This document shows positions 33,135 through 40,829 of a stretch of DNA of 64,000 nucleotides, piece after piece. Origin of the DNA: Mycobacterium sp. 1274761.0 (GTDB taxonomy: Bacteria > Actinomycetota > Actinomycetes > Mycobacteriales > Mycobacteriaceae); the NCBI RefSeq assembly GCF_001668615.1, contig NZ_LZMC01000102.1:1-64000 (forward strand), read 5' to 3'. Within the stretch, counting starts at the first letter, position 1. Each line of letters opens with the position of its first letter. A program made the translations under genes and the position numbers. The notes beneath the pieces are model-generated. The model did not search any database. It was not told where the DNA came from and saw only the letters and a list, made by a program, of their open reading frames with translations.

Positions 33135-34199
33135 CTAACGGGTCGGGGCGGTGGCGAGGTTATTCCAGTGCGGGGTGAACCCCGCGATCGTCGACAGATC
33201 GTAGAGGCCGGGGACGGCCGCAATCACCGCGGGGACGGCGTTGATTGCGTGCATGGCGGTGGCCAGACAACCCTGTTCGGCGTGGTCTTCGCCGTCCGAG
33301 CCGATCACCAGGTGCAGTCGCATGGTGGGGCTGCCTTCGAACGTCACCTCGTAACCGATCTCCGTTGGCCAATCAGGAGCGAGGTCGTCGGCCATTCGGG
33401 TGAGATGCTCGACGGCCAAGACGGTTTCCCCGCAGTCGACTTCGACGCCGAACCGCATAGCGCCCACGGTGCCCGCGGCGATCTCGCCCGCCGCGACAGT
33501 CAGTGGTCGCGGTGTCGTCGCCACCTCCCGGAAACCGTCGAATCCGCAGATCTTCAACCCTAACGCGTTGGCGAGCACCGTCGCGCTGCCGATCCACGCG
33601 CTCGCGGCATAGTCCGGATTCGTGAGAAGTGGGCTGGTGTCCTCCGGTGCGTGGCCGAAGCCCATCGCGTTGAAGATCAAGTCGTGGCTGGCATAGGTGG
33701 AGTAGTTCAGCACCTCGCGGACACTTATGCGAGTGGTGCGCTCGGTGAGCCGGGCCAGAACTGGACCGAGCGACTCCCCCACGAAGCCGGGGTACAGGCC
33801 TAAACCCAGGAAAGATGAACCGCCCGCGCGACAGGCACTTTCGAGATCCTCGGCGAGCGAAGCGTGCAACGAACGGGGATGGATGAAGCGACTGCCGGTG
33901 GTGACGACGTTCTTGCCCGACGCAAGCAGGTCACGGACATCGGCGAAACACCCCGGCGTGTCGGTCTCGACCTTGCCCATGTAAAGCACGACGTCGGCAT
34001 CGGTGTCGATCACCTCGTCGCGGTCGTCGGTAGTTCGCACCCCGACCGCGGGCAGACCGGACAAGACTCCGGCGTCGACACCGGCCTTTGCCGGGTCGTA
34101 CACCCGCACTCCGACGAGCTCGAGATCCGCCCTGCCCAGCACGTGACGCAACGACATCATGCCGGTGACGCCGGTGGCCCATTGAATTACGCGTGTCAT
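33135..34199 (-). CDS. DapB-like NAD(P)-dependent dehydrogenase, paralogue 3
   Basis: The protein has 354 residues beginning MTRVIQWATGVTGMMSL, with LELVGVRVYDPAKAGVDAG, VVLYMGKVETDTPGC and ASGKNVVTTGSRF in the Rossmann half. EIAAGTVGAMRFGVE and AINAVPAVIAAVPGL are in the second half. I set the start at the ATG at 34199; sequence upstream in the same frame is the antisense shadow of the P450. It lies between the P450 and the SDR of one operon, 10 bp from the former. It is most similar by eye to paralogues at 31094 and 35578. Confidence 0.83.
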   Translation of the reverse strand: MTRVIQWATGVTGMMSLRHVLGRADLELVGVRVYDPAKAGVDAGVLSGLPAVGVRTTDDRDEVIDTDADVVLYMGKVETDTPGCFADVRDLLASGKNVVTTGSRFIHPRSLHASLAEDLESACRAGGSSFLGLGLYPGFVGESLGPVLARLTERTTRISVREVLNYSTYASHDLIFNAMGFGHAPEDTSPLLTNPDYAASAWIGSATVLANALGLKICGFDGFREVATTPRPLTVAAGEIAAGTVGAMRFGVEVDCGETVLAVEHLTRMADDLAPDWPTEIGYEVTFEGSPTMRLHLVIGSDGEDHAEQGCLATAMHAINAVPAVIAAVPGLYDLSTIAGFTPHWNNLATAPTR

Positions 34200-34209
34200 C
34201 GTCGTCCCC

Positions 34210-35448
34210 TCAGTCCCAGACCACGTCGAGGCGCGGTGGCGAGCGGAACATCGTGCCGGTGATGTAGGGCGGCGCTGCATCGGGGTCCAGCCGCAAATTT
34301 GGCAGCTGGTCGAAGAGCGCGTTGAAGATCTTCGTGCTCTCGAGCCGTGCGAGGTGCATGCCCAGGCACACATGCGCGCCGTGCGCAAACCCGATGTGCG
34401 GCTTGCGTTCCCGGAAGATATCGAAGGTCTCGGGTTCGTTCCACCGCGTCTCATCATGGTTCGCGCTTCCCAAGCTCAACATCATCGTGGCACCCTTCGG
34501 AACGTTCACCCCACCGATCTCCGTGTCGCGGGTGACCTCCCGCATGAAATTGAGCAGTGGAGTCTCCCAACGGATGCCCTCTTCGATGGCCTGCGGAAGC
34601 AGGCTGCGGTCGGCACGCACCGCATCGAGTTGCTCCGGATGGGTCAACAGCGCCATCGCCAGGCTGGCGGTCGAGCGAGACGTCGTCTCGGCACCTGCGG
34701 GCAGGAGATTCCGCATGAACCCGTAGATCTGCTCGTCGGACATCTTGACGCCGTTCACCTCTGCCCCAGCAAGAATCGACACCATGTCGTCCTTGGGTTC
34801 CCTGCGCCGGTCGGCGAGGATTCCGACGAAGTACTCCTTCATCTCCGCCGACGCACGCAGCGCGCGTTCCATGTCTGCGCGGAAGCCGAGCAGGTCGATG
34901 GCGAGCCGGTGAAACTGCAGGATGTCGCTGTCGGGAAGGCCCAACAACGCAGCGATGACCCGCACAGGGATCGGCATGAAGACCGCGTCGACGAGGTTGG
35001 CACGCCCGGCACCCCGGAACTTCGCGATGGTCGCGTCCACCAGTGGACCGACGAGTTCGCTGTCCCACCGCTTCATCGACGAGCGGGCGAAGGCGAACTC
35101 GTGCAGCTTGCGGTAGACGGCATGCTCGGGTTCCTGCATCTCCAGAATCGTGGGACCCTGCAGCGGCCGAACCACGTCCTCGTAACACCGAGTGCTGAAC
35201 GTGACGTTGTCGGTGAAGATCGCCTTCACCGCGTCGAATGAGTACGCAGTGAACGTCGGTGGCCCGTCACCGTAGTTGCCGATCATGCCCATCTCTGGCC
35301 AGCCCGCATGTACCGCCGCCTGAGCGCGCAACTTCTTCAGCAAAGGGTACGGTGACGCGTCGCCGTCGGCGCCCATCCCAGCGTTGAAACGGTCCTGGGC
35401 GTCCCGAATGCTCTGTTCGAGTTCTTCCACGGTCGCCGGCTCTGCCAT
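34210..35448 (-). CDS. cytochrome P450
   Basis: This 412-residue P450 starts MAEPATVEELEQS with GGAGGGAG upstream. The I-helix is LPAGAETTSRS, the ExxR helix EEGIRW and the heme loop FAHGAHVCLGMHLARLE with Cys361. It heads the operon P450 - DapB-like - SDR on the minus strand. It is divergent from a fourth DapB-like gene. Two adjacent 21-bp palindromes at 35483-35526 lie between, and a third is in front of the TetR at 37838, so this operon is a likely target of that regulator. Confidence 0.9.
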   Translation of the reverse strand: MAEPATVEELEQSIRDAQDRFNAGMGADGDASPYPLLKKLRAQAAVHAGWPEMGMIGNYGDGPPTFTAYSFDAVKAIFTDNVTFSTRCYEDVVRPLQGPTILEMQEPEHAVYRKLHEFAFARSSMKRWDSELVGPLVDATIAKFRGAGRANLVDAVFMPIPVRVIAALLGLPDSDILQFHRLAIDLLGFRADMERALRASAEMKEYFVGILADRRREPKDDMVSILAGAEVNGVKMSDEQIYGFMRNLLPAGAETTSRSTASLAMALLTHPEQLDAVRADRSLLPQAIEEGIRWETPLLNFMREVTRDTEIGGVNVPKGATMMLSLGSANHDETRWNEPETFDIFRERKPHIGFAHGAHVCLGMHLARLESTKIFNALFDQLPNLRLDPDAAPPYITGTMFRSPPRLDVVWD

Positions 35449-35482
35449 GGGACGGCTCCCTCCACTGCGGTGTCGACCCACA

Positions 35483-35503
35483 CAACATACATCCTGTCGG
35501 TTG
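35483..35503. promoter_or_regulatory. 21-bp palindromic TetR-type operator, copy A
   Basis: The half-sites are CAACATACA and TGTCGGTTG around TCC, an imperfect 21-bp inverted repeat. It shares 17 of 21 positions with the site at 37803-37823, mainly in the outer CAAC...GTTG and ATACA blocks. It lies 35 bp upstream of the P450 start at 35448. Confidence 0.6.
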
Positions 35504-35505
35504 AA

Positions 35506-35526
35506 ACACCTACATGATGTAGGTTG
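35506..35526. promoter_or_regulatory. 21-bp palindromic TetR-type operator, copy B
   Basis: The core CCTACATGATGTAGG is a perfect 15-bp palindrome (35509-35523) extended by a right-arm TTG. It begins 2 bp after copy A, so two repressor dimers could bind side by side between the divergent P450 and DapB-like genes. Confidence 0.65.
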
Positions 35527-35577
35527 AACAAATCCGCGGACGGCGGGTTCCGCGAAATTTGAACCGGGAGCGTTCGA

Positions 35578-36666
35578 TTGGTCATTCGTGTTGTGCAGTG
35601 GGCAACGGGTGCGGTGGGCATGGCTGCGTTGGCCGAACTGATTGAGAACACCGATTATCAGCTGGGGGGCGTCCTGGTGTACGACCCGGCCAAGGCTGGA
35701 CAGGACGCAGGAGCGCTGTGCGGGCTCGCACCGACCACGGGCGTGCAGGCCACGACGGACAAAGACGAGATTTTCGCGCTCGGTGCCGACGTCGTCATTC
35801 ACGCCGCTAGCAAGGCCCACGCCGTGGACACCAACGCCGAGGACATCTGCCGTCTGCTCGCGTCCGGCACCAGTGTCATCACCACCACCTCCTATAACCA
35901 CCTGCCCACCTATGGCGCCGAGACCGAAGCCGCCTTCGCCGAGGCCTGCAGGGTCGGCGGGTCGCGGTTTCATGCCGCGGGCGAGAATCCAGGCTTCATG
36001 TTCGAGCGTCTCGTCGCGACCGTGACGGCACTGTCCAAGACGATCGACCGCATCGACCTCTACGAGGCCACCGACGTGTCCGCCGTCGACAGTCGGCCGA
36101 TGCTCGTCGATCTCATGGGCATGGGCCGTCCACCCGAAGACGTCAGCGCCAACTCCCCCATCATCAAGAAACTCGACCTGGCCTACCGGCAGGCGCTCAA
36201 CGCAACTGCCGACGTTCTCGGCATCACGCTCTCGCATGTCGACGTGACCGTCGACGCCACCACGCTGCCTCACGACATCAAGGTGCGTGCAGGCACCATC
36301 GAAGCGGGAACTGTGGTGGGACAGCGGTTCTCGTGGGTAGGTCATTGGGCCGGCCGGCCTCTCCTGGCGATACACGAAGAGTGGGTGCTCACCCGCGATC
36401 TCCCCCAATGGGGACTGACACCGCTGGCACCGGGCGAGAAGGCCCCGTTAATCCGTGCGGTCATCAAAGGCAAGCCGAGTTTCGAGTTGCAGCTCGACGT
36501 CGGATGGGACGAAAAGCCGGCCGACGGCACGCATGCCGAGCCGGGACATCTGATGATCGCGATGAGCGCCGTGCGGGCCATCCCGGACGTGCTGGCCGCC
36601 CCGCCGGGCATCGTGTCGGCTCCTGTGTTCGGTGCGATCCAGCTAGCCGGGACCGGCAGGGGGTGA
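35578..36666 (+). CDS. DapB-like NAD(P)-dependent dehydrogenase, paralogue 4
   Basis: The protein has 362 residues. The TTG start at 35578 is preceded by CGGGAGCG. The Rossmann half reads IRVVQWATGAVGMAAL, YQLGGVLVYDPAKAGQDAG and ASGTSVITTTSY. The second half has TIEAGTVVGQRFSWVG and AVRAIPDVLAAPPGI. It is divergent from the P450 operon and shares operators A and B, so it is presumably induced with it. Its 3' end overlaps the convergent LIV-binding-protein-fold gene by 24 nt. Confidence 0.83.
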   Translation: MVIRVVQWATGAVGMAALAELIENTDYQLGGVLVYDPAKAGQDAGALCGLAPTTGVQATTDKDEIFALGADVVIHAASKAHAVDTNAEDICRLLASGTSVITTTSYNHLPTYGAETEAAFAEACRVGGSRFHAAGENPGFMFERLVATVTALSKTIDRIDLYEATDVSAVDSRPMLVDLMGMGRPPEDVSANSPIIKKLDLAYRQALNATADVLGITLSHVDVTVDATTLPHDIKVRAGTIEAGTVVGQRFSWVGHWAGRPLLAIHEEWVLTRDLPQWGLTPLAPGEKAPLIRAVIKGKPSFELQLDVGWDEKPADGTHAEPGHLMIAMSAVRAIPDVLAAPPGIVSAPVFGAIQLAGTGRG

Positions 36667-37797
36667 GCCCACCGCGCGCGACAGGTTCTCGCTCGGTGCG
36701 GCGTGGAAAACGTGGGCCGAGCCGTCGGGAAGGACTCGACGGGCAATCAAATAGTCCGACCCGAGCCAGCCCTGCCGGATGAAGCGGCCGAACCGCAGGA
36801 ATGTTCCTGGAGCGCCGCTGGCGGACGGGACCAGCTTCACCTGCTCGATGCCGGACCTCACCCCTTCGCCGGTCAATGGCCGAGCCGCCGCGAGGCCGCG
36901 GACGATGACCGTTGCGACGTCATGGGCCAGCCCCGGCATCGAGTGTCCCGGCCGGCGGCCGTAGCGAGCCTCGAACCTGTCGAGGAACGCTTGCCCAACC
37001 TCGTTGCGTTCGTCGTAGCTGTCCAGCCCGATCCATCCGCGCAGATGGCGCATCCACTCGGCGCTGATGTGCGCCATCTCGAACGCGGTGGTGGTGTAGC
37101 GGGGCGGATCCCAGTCGGCAGCCTGCAGAGCATCCGAGAATCCCCATAGACCATGCCCGAAACCGACGTGGACCAATGCATCGGGCTCGGCGGCGCGGAG
37201 CGCCTTGACTGCCTCGGCCTTGTCGGCTTCCACCTGGGGAATTGCAACTGTGGCAACGATGGTCAAACCAGCGGCGGAATAGGCCTTTTCGGCGAACGAC
37301 AGATACTCCTTGCCGATCAACGACGCCTCGTAAGCGATGGCGATCCGTGAGTGGCCGTCCCCGAGCATCACCGCCGCAAGCATTACCGGCTCCTCGGGCA
37401 TAGAGCCGTTGTTCAGTGCGAACGTCCACTCGCCCAGCGCGCCCTCGGAGCCGGAAAGAATGATATTGGGAACCTTGGCCACCCGTTCGGCGTGCGATGT
37501 CAGAGGGACCGCGTTGTCCGAGACGTACGGCCCGAAGATGGCCAGACAGCCTTCGGCGACTAGCTCGTCGTAGCCGCGCTCGACGGCTTGGTAAGTGCCA
37601 TTGGGCAACCCGATCACGTGGCGTTCGATCAGCTCGATCGGCCGATCGACAAGGCCGGAGCCGACCGCCTCGTCAAACACCAGCCGCAGGGTATCCAGCG
37701 TGTCGTTGTCGGTGCCCTGCTGCGTCGGATAGTCGTTGAGCAGGCCGACTTTCAGCGGCGCCACCGACCCGTATGCGCGGGCCTCATCGTCTGCCAT
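36643..37797 (-). CDS. LIV-binding-protein-fold (Peripla_BP_6) protein without signal peptide
   Basis: This 384-residue protein has the periplasmic-binding-protein type I fold of Leu/Ile/Val receptors: LKVGLLNDYPTQQG, LAIFGPYVSDNAVPL, NIILSGSEGALGEW, IAIAYEASLIGKEY and ALVHVGFGHGLWGF. The ATG at 37797 is supported by TATGTT exactly 6 nt upstream, indicating a leaderless mRNA, and it gives no signal sequence. The hydrophobic stretch in the longer frame to 37905 is encoded by the operator and the start of the divergent TetR gene, so it is not real. No permease or ATPase genes are near. A cytosolic ligand sensor, like AmiC in Pseudomonas, is a plausible role. Confidence 0.8.
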   Translation of the reverse strand: MADDEARAYGSVAPLKVGLLNDYPTQQGTDNDTLDTLRLVFDEAVGSGLVDRPIELIERHVIGLPNGTYQAVERGYDELVAEGCLAIFGPYVSDNAVPLTSHAERVAKVPNIILSGSEGALGEWTFALNNGSMPEEPVMLAAVMLGDGHSRIAIAYEASLIGKEYLSFAEKAYSAAGLTIVATVAIPQVEADKAEAVKALRAAEPDALVHVGFGHGLWGFSDALQAADWDPPRYTTTAFEMAHISAEWMRHLRGWIGLDSYDERNEVGQAFLDRFEARYGRRPGHSMPGLAHDVATVIVRGLAAARPLTGEGVRSGIEQVKLVPSASGAPGTFLRFGRFIRQGWLGSDYLIARRVLPDGSAHVFHAAPSENLSRAVGSPPAGPG

Positions 37798-37802
37798 ACC
37801 CG

Positions 37803-37823
37803 CAACATACAACATGCAGGTTG
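37803..37823. promoter_or_regulatory. 21-bp palindromic TetR-type operator, copy C
   Basis: The half-sites are CAACATACA and TGCAGGTTG around ACA. It overlaps the -10 box TATGTT of the minus-strand gene at 37797 and abuts the -10 box TAGGAT (37825-37830) of the TetR gene at 37838. One bound dimer could therefore silence both. It shares its pattern with copies A and B at 35483-35526. Confidence 0.65.
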
Positions 37824-37837
37824 CTAGGATGACCGCC

Positions 37838-38470
37838 ATGGCGAAGCGCGGCGGCACGGATGTGGAACGACGGGCCCGTGGCGACCGGACGCGACGCAAC
37901 CTCATCGACGCCGGCCGCGCCCTGTTCGTCGAGAAGGGCTACTACAACACGAGCATCGGCGAACTCGTGAGCACCTCGGGCGTAGGCACCCGAGGGGCGT
38001 TCTACCACCACTTCAAGGACAAATCGGAACTCTTTCGTGCGGTGTTCGAGGAGGTCGAGCGGGACCTGACATTGCGCTCACTGGCTTCGCCCCCGCGCGG
38101 CGCCGACTCATGGGAACGGCTGTCGGCGGGCCTGCACGGTTTCCTCGAGTCCGCACTGGAACCGGAGGTCCAACGGGTGATGCTGCTCGACGGCCCGGTG
38201 GTCCTCGGCTGGCAGACGCTGCGCGCGATCCAAGAGGACAACAGCATCGCCCTGATCAACGAGATGGTTCGCGAAGCCATCGCCGAAGGCGCCATCGAGG
38301 ACCAACCCGTCGGAGAGTTGACCCACATGGTCGTCGCTGCGCTCGAGGAAGGCGCACTGCTGGTAGCACACGCGGCACAGCCCGCTCGAGCACGCAAGCG
38401 GGCCGCAACGGTCCTCGACCGCCTCCTGTTGAGCTTTGCGGTCGAGCCGCGGAAGGTATTGCGGCGTTGA
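37838..38470 (+). CDS. TetR-family transcriptional regulator (AcrR-like)
   Basis: This 210-residue protein has the N-terminal TetR domain: RRNLIDAGRALFVEKGYYNTSI, then TSGVGTRGAFYHHFKDKSELF as helix-turn-helix and stabilising helix. The C-terminal ligand domain includes MLLDGPVVLGWQTLRAIQE. I chose ATG 37838 because TAGGAT ends 7 nt upstream; the ATG at 37829 lies inside that -10 box. Operator copy C sits just before it, so autoregulation is likely. Copies A and B make the P450-DapB-SDR operon and the DapB-like gene at 35578 probable targets. Confidence 0.88.
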   Translation: MAKRGGTDVERRARGDRTRRNLIDAGRALFVEKGYYNTSIGELVSTSGVGTRGAFYHHFKDKSELFRAVFEEVERDLTLRSLASPPRGADSWERLSAGLHGFLESALEPEVQRVMLLDGPVVLGWQTLRAIQEDNSIALINEMVREAIAEGAIEDQPVGELTHMVVAALEEGALLVAHAAQPARARKRAATVLDRLLLSFAVEPRKVLRR

Positions 38471-38555
38471 CGGAAATGCTCGTTATCGCCTATCGCATAT
38501 AGTCACTCTCGTGGGCTGATAATGTTCCTCTCGATCCACGTTTGTAGGGAGACCC

Positions 38556-39344
38556 ATGTCTGACAGGCCCGCCATGCGAGTCGCCATCGTCGGAGCTTCA
38601 GCAGGACTGGGCCGATGTATCGGCATTGGCCTGGCACAACGGGGCGCCCAGGTCGCGCTGCTAGCGAGGCGTTACGACCGCCTTGTGGACGCCGCGAAGG
38701 AGGCGGGCAACGGCGCGGTGGCCGTCGCGTGCGATGTCACGGCGGTCGAGACGTGTCAGAAGGCGATGGCGGAAGTCGTCGGCGCACTCGGCGGTCTCGA
38801 CGCGCTCGTCTACACGACCGGTATGGGCGTGCTGGCTCCCCTGAGCGACGTGACACCCGAACAATGGGCGCAGTTGTTCGCCACCAACGTCACCGGTGCA
38901 TCGCTCGTCACCGCTGCCGCAGCACCGCATCTTGCCGAATCGGCCGGGTCTGCGGTCTACCTGTCGTCGCTCAGCGCTTCCTACAGCACACCGTGGCCGT
39001 TCCTCGGGTCCTATGCGGTCACCAAAGCCGCGCTGGACAAGCTGGTCGAGGCGTGGCGCGTCGAGCACCCGAACATCGGGTTCACCCGCCTTGCGGTCGG
39101 CGACAGCCTCGGCGGCACCGGCGACTCGCAGACCGAGTTCAACAAGGGCTGGGACCCCGACGCTCTGGAAAAGGCCATCAGATTCTGGATGGAGAACAAA
39201 TACATGCAGGGCGGCCTCATCGACGTCGACAACCTCGTCGATGCCGTCGACAACGTCCTCCGTTGTGGCAGTAGCAGTTTCATTCCCCAGATAACCCTGG
39301 CGCCACGCGCCTCCGACGCGGTTAAGGAACTTCGTCAATGGTGA
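38556..39344 (+). CDS. short-chain dehydrogenase/reductase (SDR)
   Basis: This 262-residue SDR has VGASAGLGRC, LARRYDRLVD, TTGMG for NNAG, YLSSLSAS and YAVTKAAL. AGGGAGA lies upstream of the ATG. Its stop overlaps the start of an aldehyde dehydrogenase (7 nt), which is followed by an NDMA-type alcohol dehydrogenase. The three form a plus-strand alcohol-aldehyde-acid oxidation operon. A related SDR with the same atypical catalytic segment occurs at 60720. Confidence 0.88.
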   Translation: MSDRPAMRVAIVGASAGLGRCIGIGLAQRGAQVALLARRYDRLVDAAKEAGNGAVAVACDVTAVETCQKAMAEVVGALGGLDALVYTTGMGVLAPLSDVTPEQWAQLFATNVTGASLVTAAAAPHLAESAGSAVYLSSLSASYSTPWPFLGSYAVTKAALDKLVEAWRVEHPNIGFTRLAVGDSLGGTGDSQTEFNKGWDPDALEKAIRFWMENKYMQGGLIDVDNLVDAVDNVLRCGSSSFIPQITLAPRASDAVKELRQW

Positions 39345-40810
39345 AACACGAATCCCGCATGTTCATCGACGGCAAGCTCGTCGAATCCGAAACCGGTCGA
39401 CAGTTCGACAACATCAATCCGGCGACCGAGGAGGTGCTCGGCGGTACTGCTGACGGGACGCGCGCCGATATGGAGCGTGCGGTGGCGGCTGCGCGGCACG
39501 CCTTCGATACCACCGACTGGTCGCGCGACGGCGAGGCGAGAGCGTCGGGTCTGCGACAGCTTCAAACAGCCCTGGAAGCGGAAAAGGAAGCCATTCGCGC
39601 GGAGTTGATCGCAGAGGTCGGCTGCCCGCTGCTGAGCACCTTCGGACCACAGCTCGACGTGCCGTTGAAAGAGGCACTGAGCTGGCCAGCCGATATGGTC
39701 AGCCAGTTCCCCTGGAAGCGAACACTTCCCGACAAGGATGCGTTCGGCATGGGAACCCCCGCAACGCGGGAAGTCTGGAAAGAGCCGGTCGGCGTCGTTG
39801 GGGTGGTGACGCCATGGAACTTCCCTCTCGAGATCATCCTCAACAAGATCGGGCCCATCCTCGCGATGGGCAACACGATGGTGCTGAAGCCCGCCCCCGA
39901 CACGCCGTGGAATGCGACCCGCATTGGCCGCATCATCGCTGAGCAGACTGATATCCCGCCGGGCGTGATCAACATCGTCACATCGTCGGATCATCTTGTT
40001 GGAGAGGTACTGTCGACCTCGCCACTCGTCGACATGGTGGCGTTCACCGGCTCGACGGCAACCGGACGGCGCATCATGAAAGCCGCCGCCGACACCGTCA
40101 AACAAACCTTCCTCGAACTCGGCGGCAAGTCGGTCTACCTAGTGCTCGACGACGACGGCGACATCAGCGCACCGATCGGTGGCAGCGCGTTCATCTCAAT
40201 GCACGCGGGGCAAGGCTGCGCGATGCCGACCCGGCTGCTGGTGCCGAACTCCCGCTATGCCGAGGCAGTCGAGATCGTCACGACTGCAATGGAAAAGAAC
40301 TCCTACGGCGACCCGACCGACCCCTCGGTACTGCAGGGACCGCAGGTGTCGAAGCGGCAGCAGGACCGCGTCATGGGTTATATCGAGAAGGGTAAGGCCG
40401 AAGGTGCACGCTTGGTGACCGGTGGCGGCATCCCCAAGCATCTTCCGAAGGGCTTCTTCGTCGAGCCGACCGTCTTCGCCGACGTGGACAACCGTATGAC
40501 GATTGCTCAGGAGGAGATTTTCGGACCGGTGTTGTCGGTCATCGGATTCGACGACGACGACGATGCGGTGCGCATCGCCAACGACTCCATCTACGGGCTG
40601 TCGGGCGTCGTGTTCGCCAACGACCTCGAGCGCGCCAAATCCGTAGCGAGTCGCATCCGGACCGGGACGCTCGGCATCAACGGCGGCCTGTGGTACGGCG
40701 CTGACGCCCCCTTCGGTGGTTACAAGCAGTCCGGCGTCGGCAGGCAGTGCGGCATCGAAGGGCTCGAGATCTTCACCGAGACAAAAACGGTCGGCTGGCC
40801 GGCGTCCTAA
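39338..40810 (+). CDS. NAD(P)-dependent aldehyde dehydrogenase
   Basis: This is a full-length 490-residue ALDH: VTPWNFPLE, KPAPDTPWN, FTGSTATGRR, the base motif LELGGKSVY, the catalytic Cys in GQGCAMPTR, EEIFGPVL and PFGGYKQSGVGRQCG. It lies between an SDR and an NDMA-type alcohol dehydrogenase, so it probably takes the aldehyde made by the latter to the acid. The start overlaps the SDR stop. It is less similar by eye to the ALDH at 6368 than expected for a recent duplicate. Confidence 0.92.
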   Translation: MVKHESRMFIDGKLVESETGRQFDNINPATEEVLGGTADGTRADMERAVAAARHAFDTTDWSRDGEARASGLRQLQTALEAEKEAIRAELIAEVGCPLLSTFGPQLDVPLKEALSWPADMVSQFPWKRTLPDKDAFGMGTPATREVWKEPVGVVGVVTPWNFPLEIILNKIGPILAMGNTMVLKPAPDTPWNATRIGRIIAEQTDIPPGVINIVTSSDHLVGEVLSTSPLVDMVAFTGSTATGRRIMKAAADTVKQTFLELGGKSVYLVLDDDGDISAPIGGSAFISMHAGQGCAMPTRLLVPNSRYAEAVEIVTTAMEKNSYGDPTDPSVLQGPQVSKRQQDRVMGYIEKGKAEGARLVTGGGIPKHLPKGFFVEPTVFADVDNRMTIAQEEIFGPVLSVIGFDDDDDAVRIANDSIYGLSGVVFANDLERAKSVASRIRTGTLGINGGLWYGADAPFGGYKQSGVGRQCGIEGLEIFTETKTVGWPAS

Positions 40811-40829
40811 GCCCAGCAAGGAGTATGTG

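Noticed and set aside
32100..33563. Long plus-strand frame opposite the SDR and DapB-like genes
   Set aside because: No recognisable domain, and it is fully antisense to two genes with clear motifs and ribosome sites.
37736..37905. Possible signal peptide (FAMAVILATCMLYVAG) at the front of the LIV-binding-fold protein
   Set aside because: It requires a start at 37905 inside the divergent TetR gene and is encoded across the 21-bp operator. The leaderless ATG at 37797 explains the gene better.
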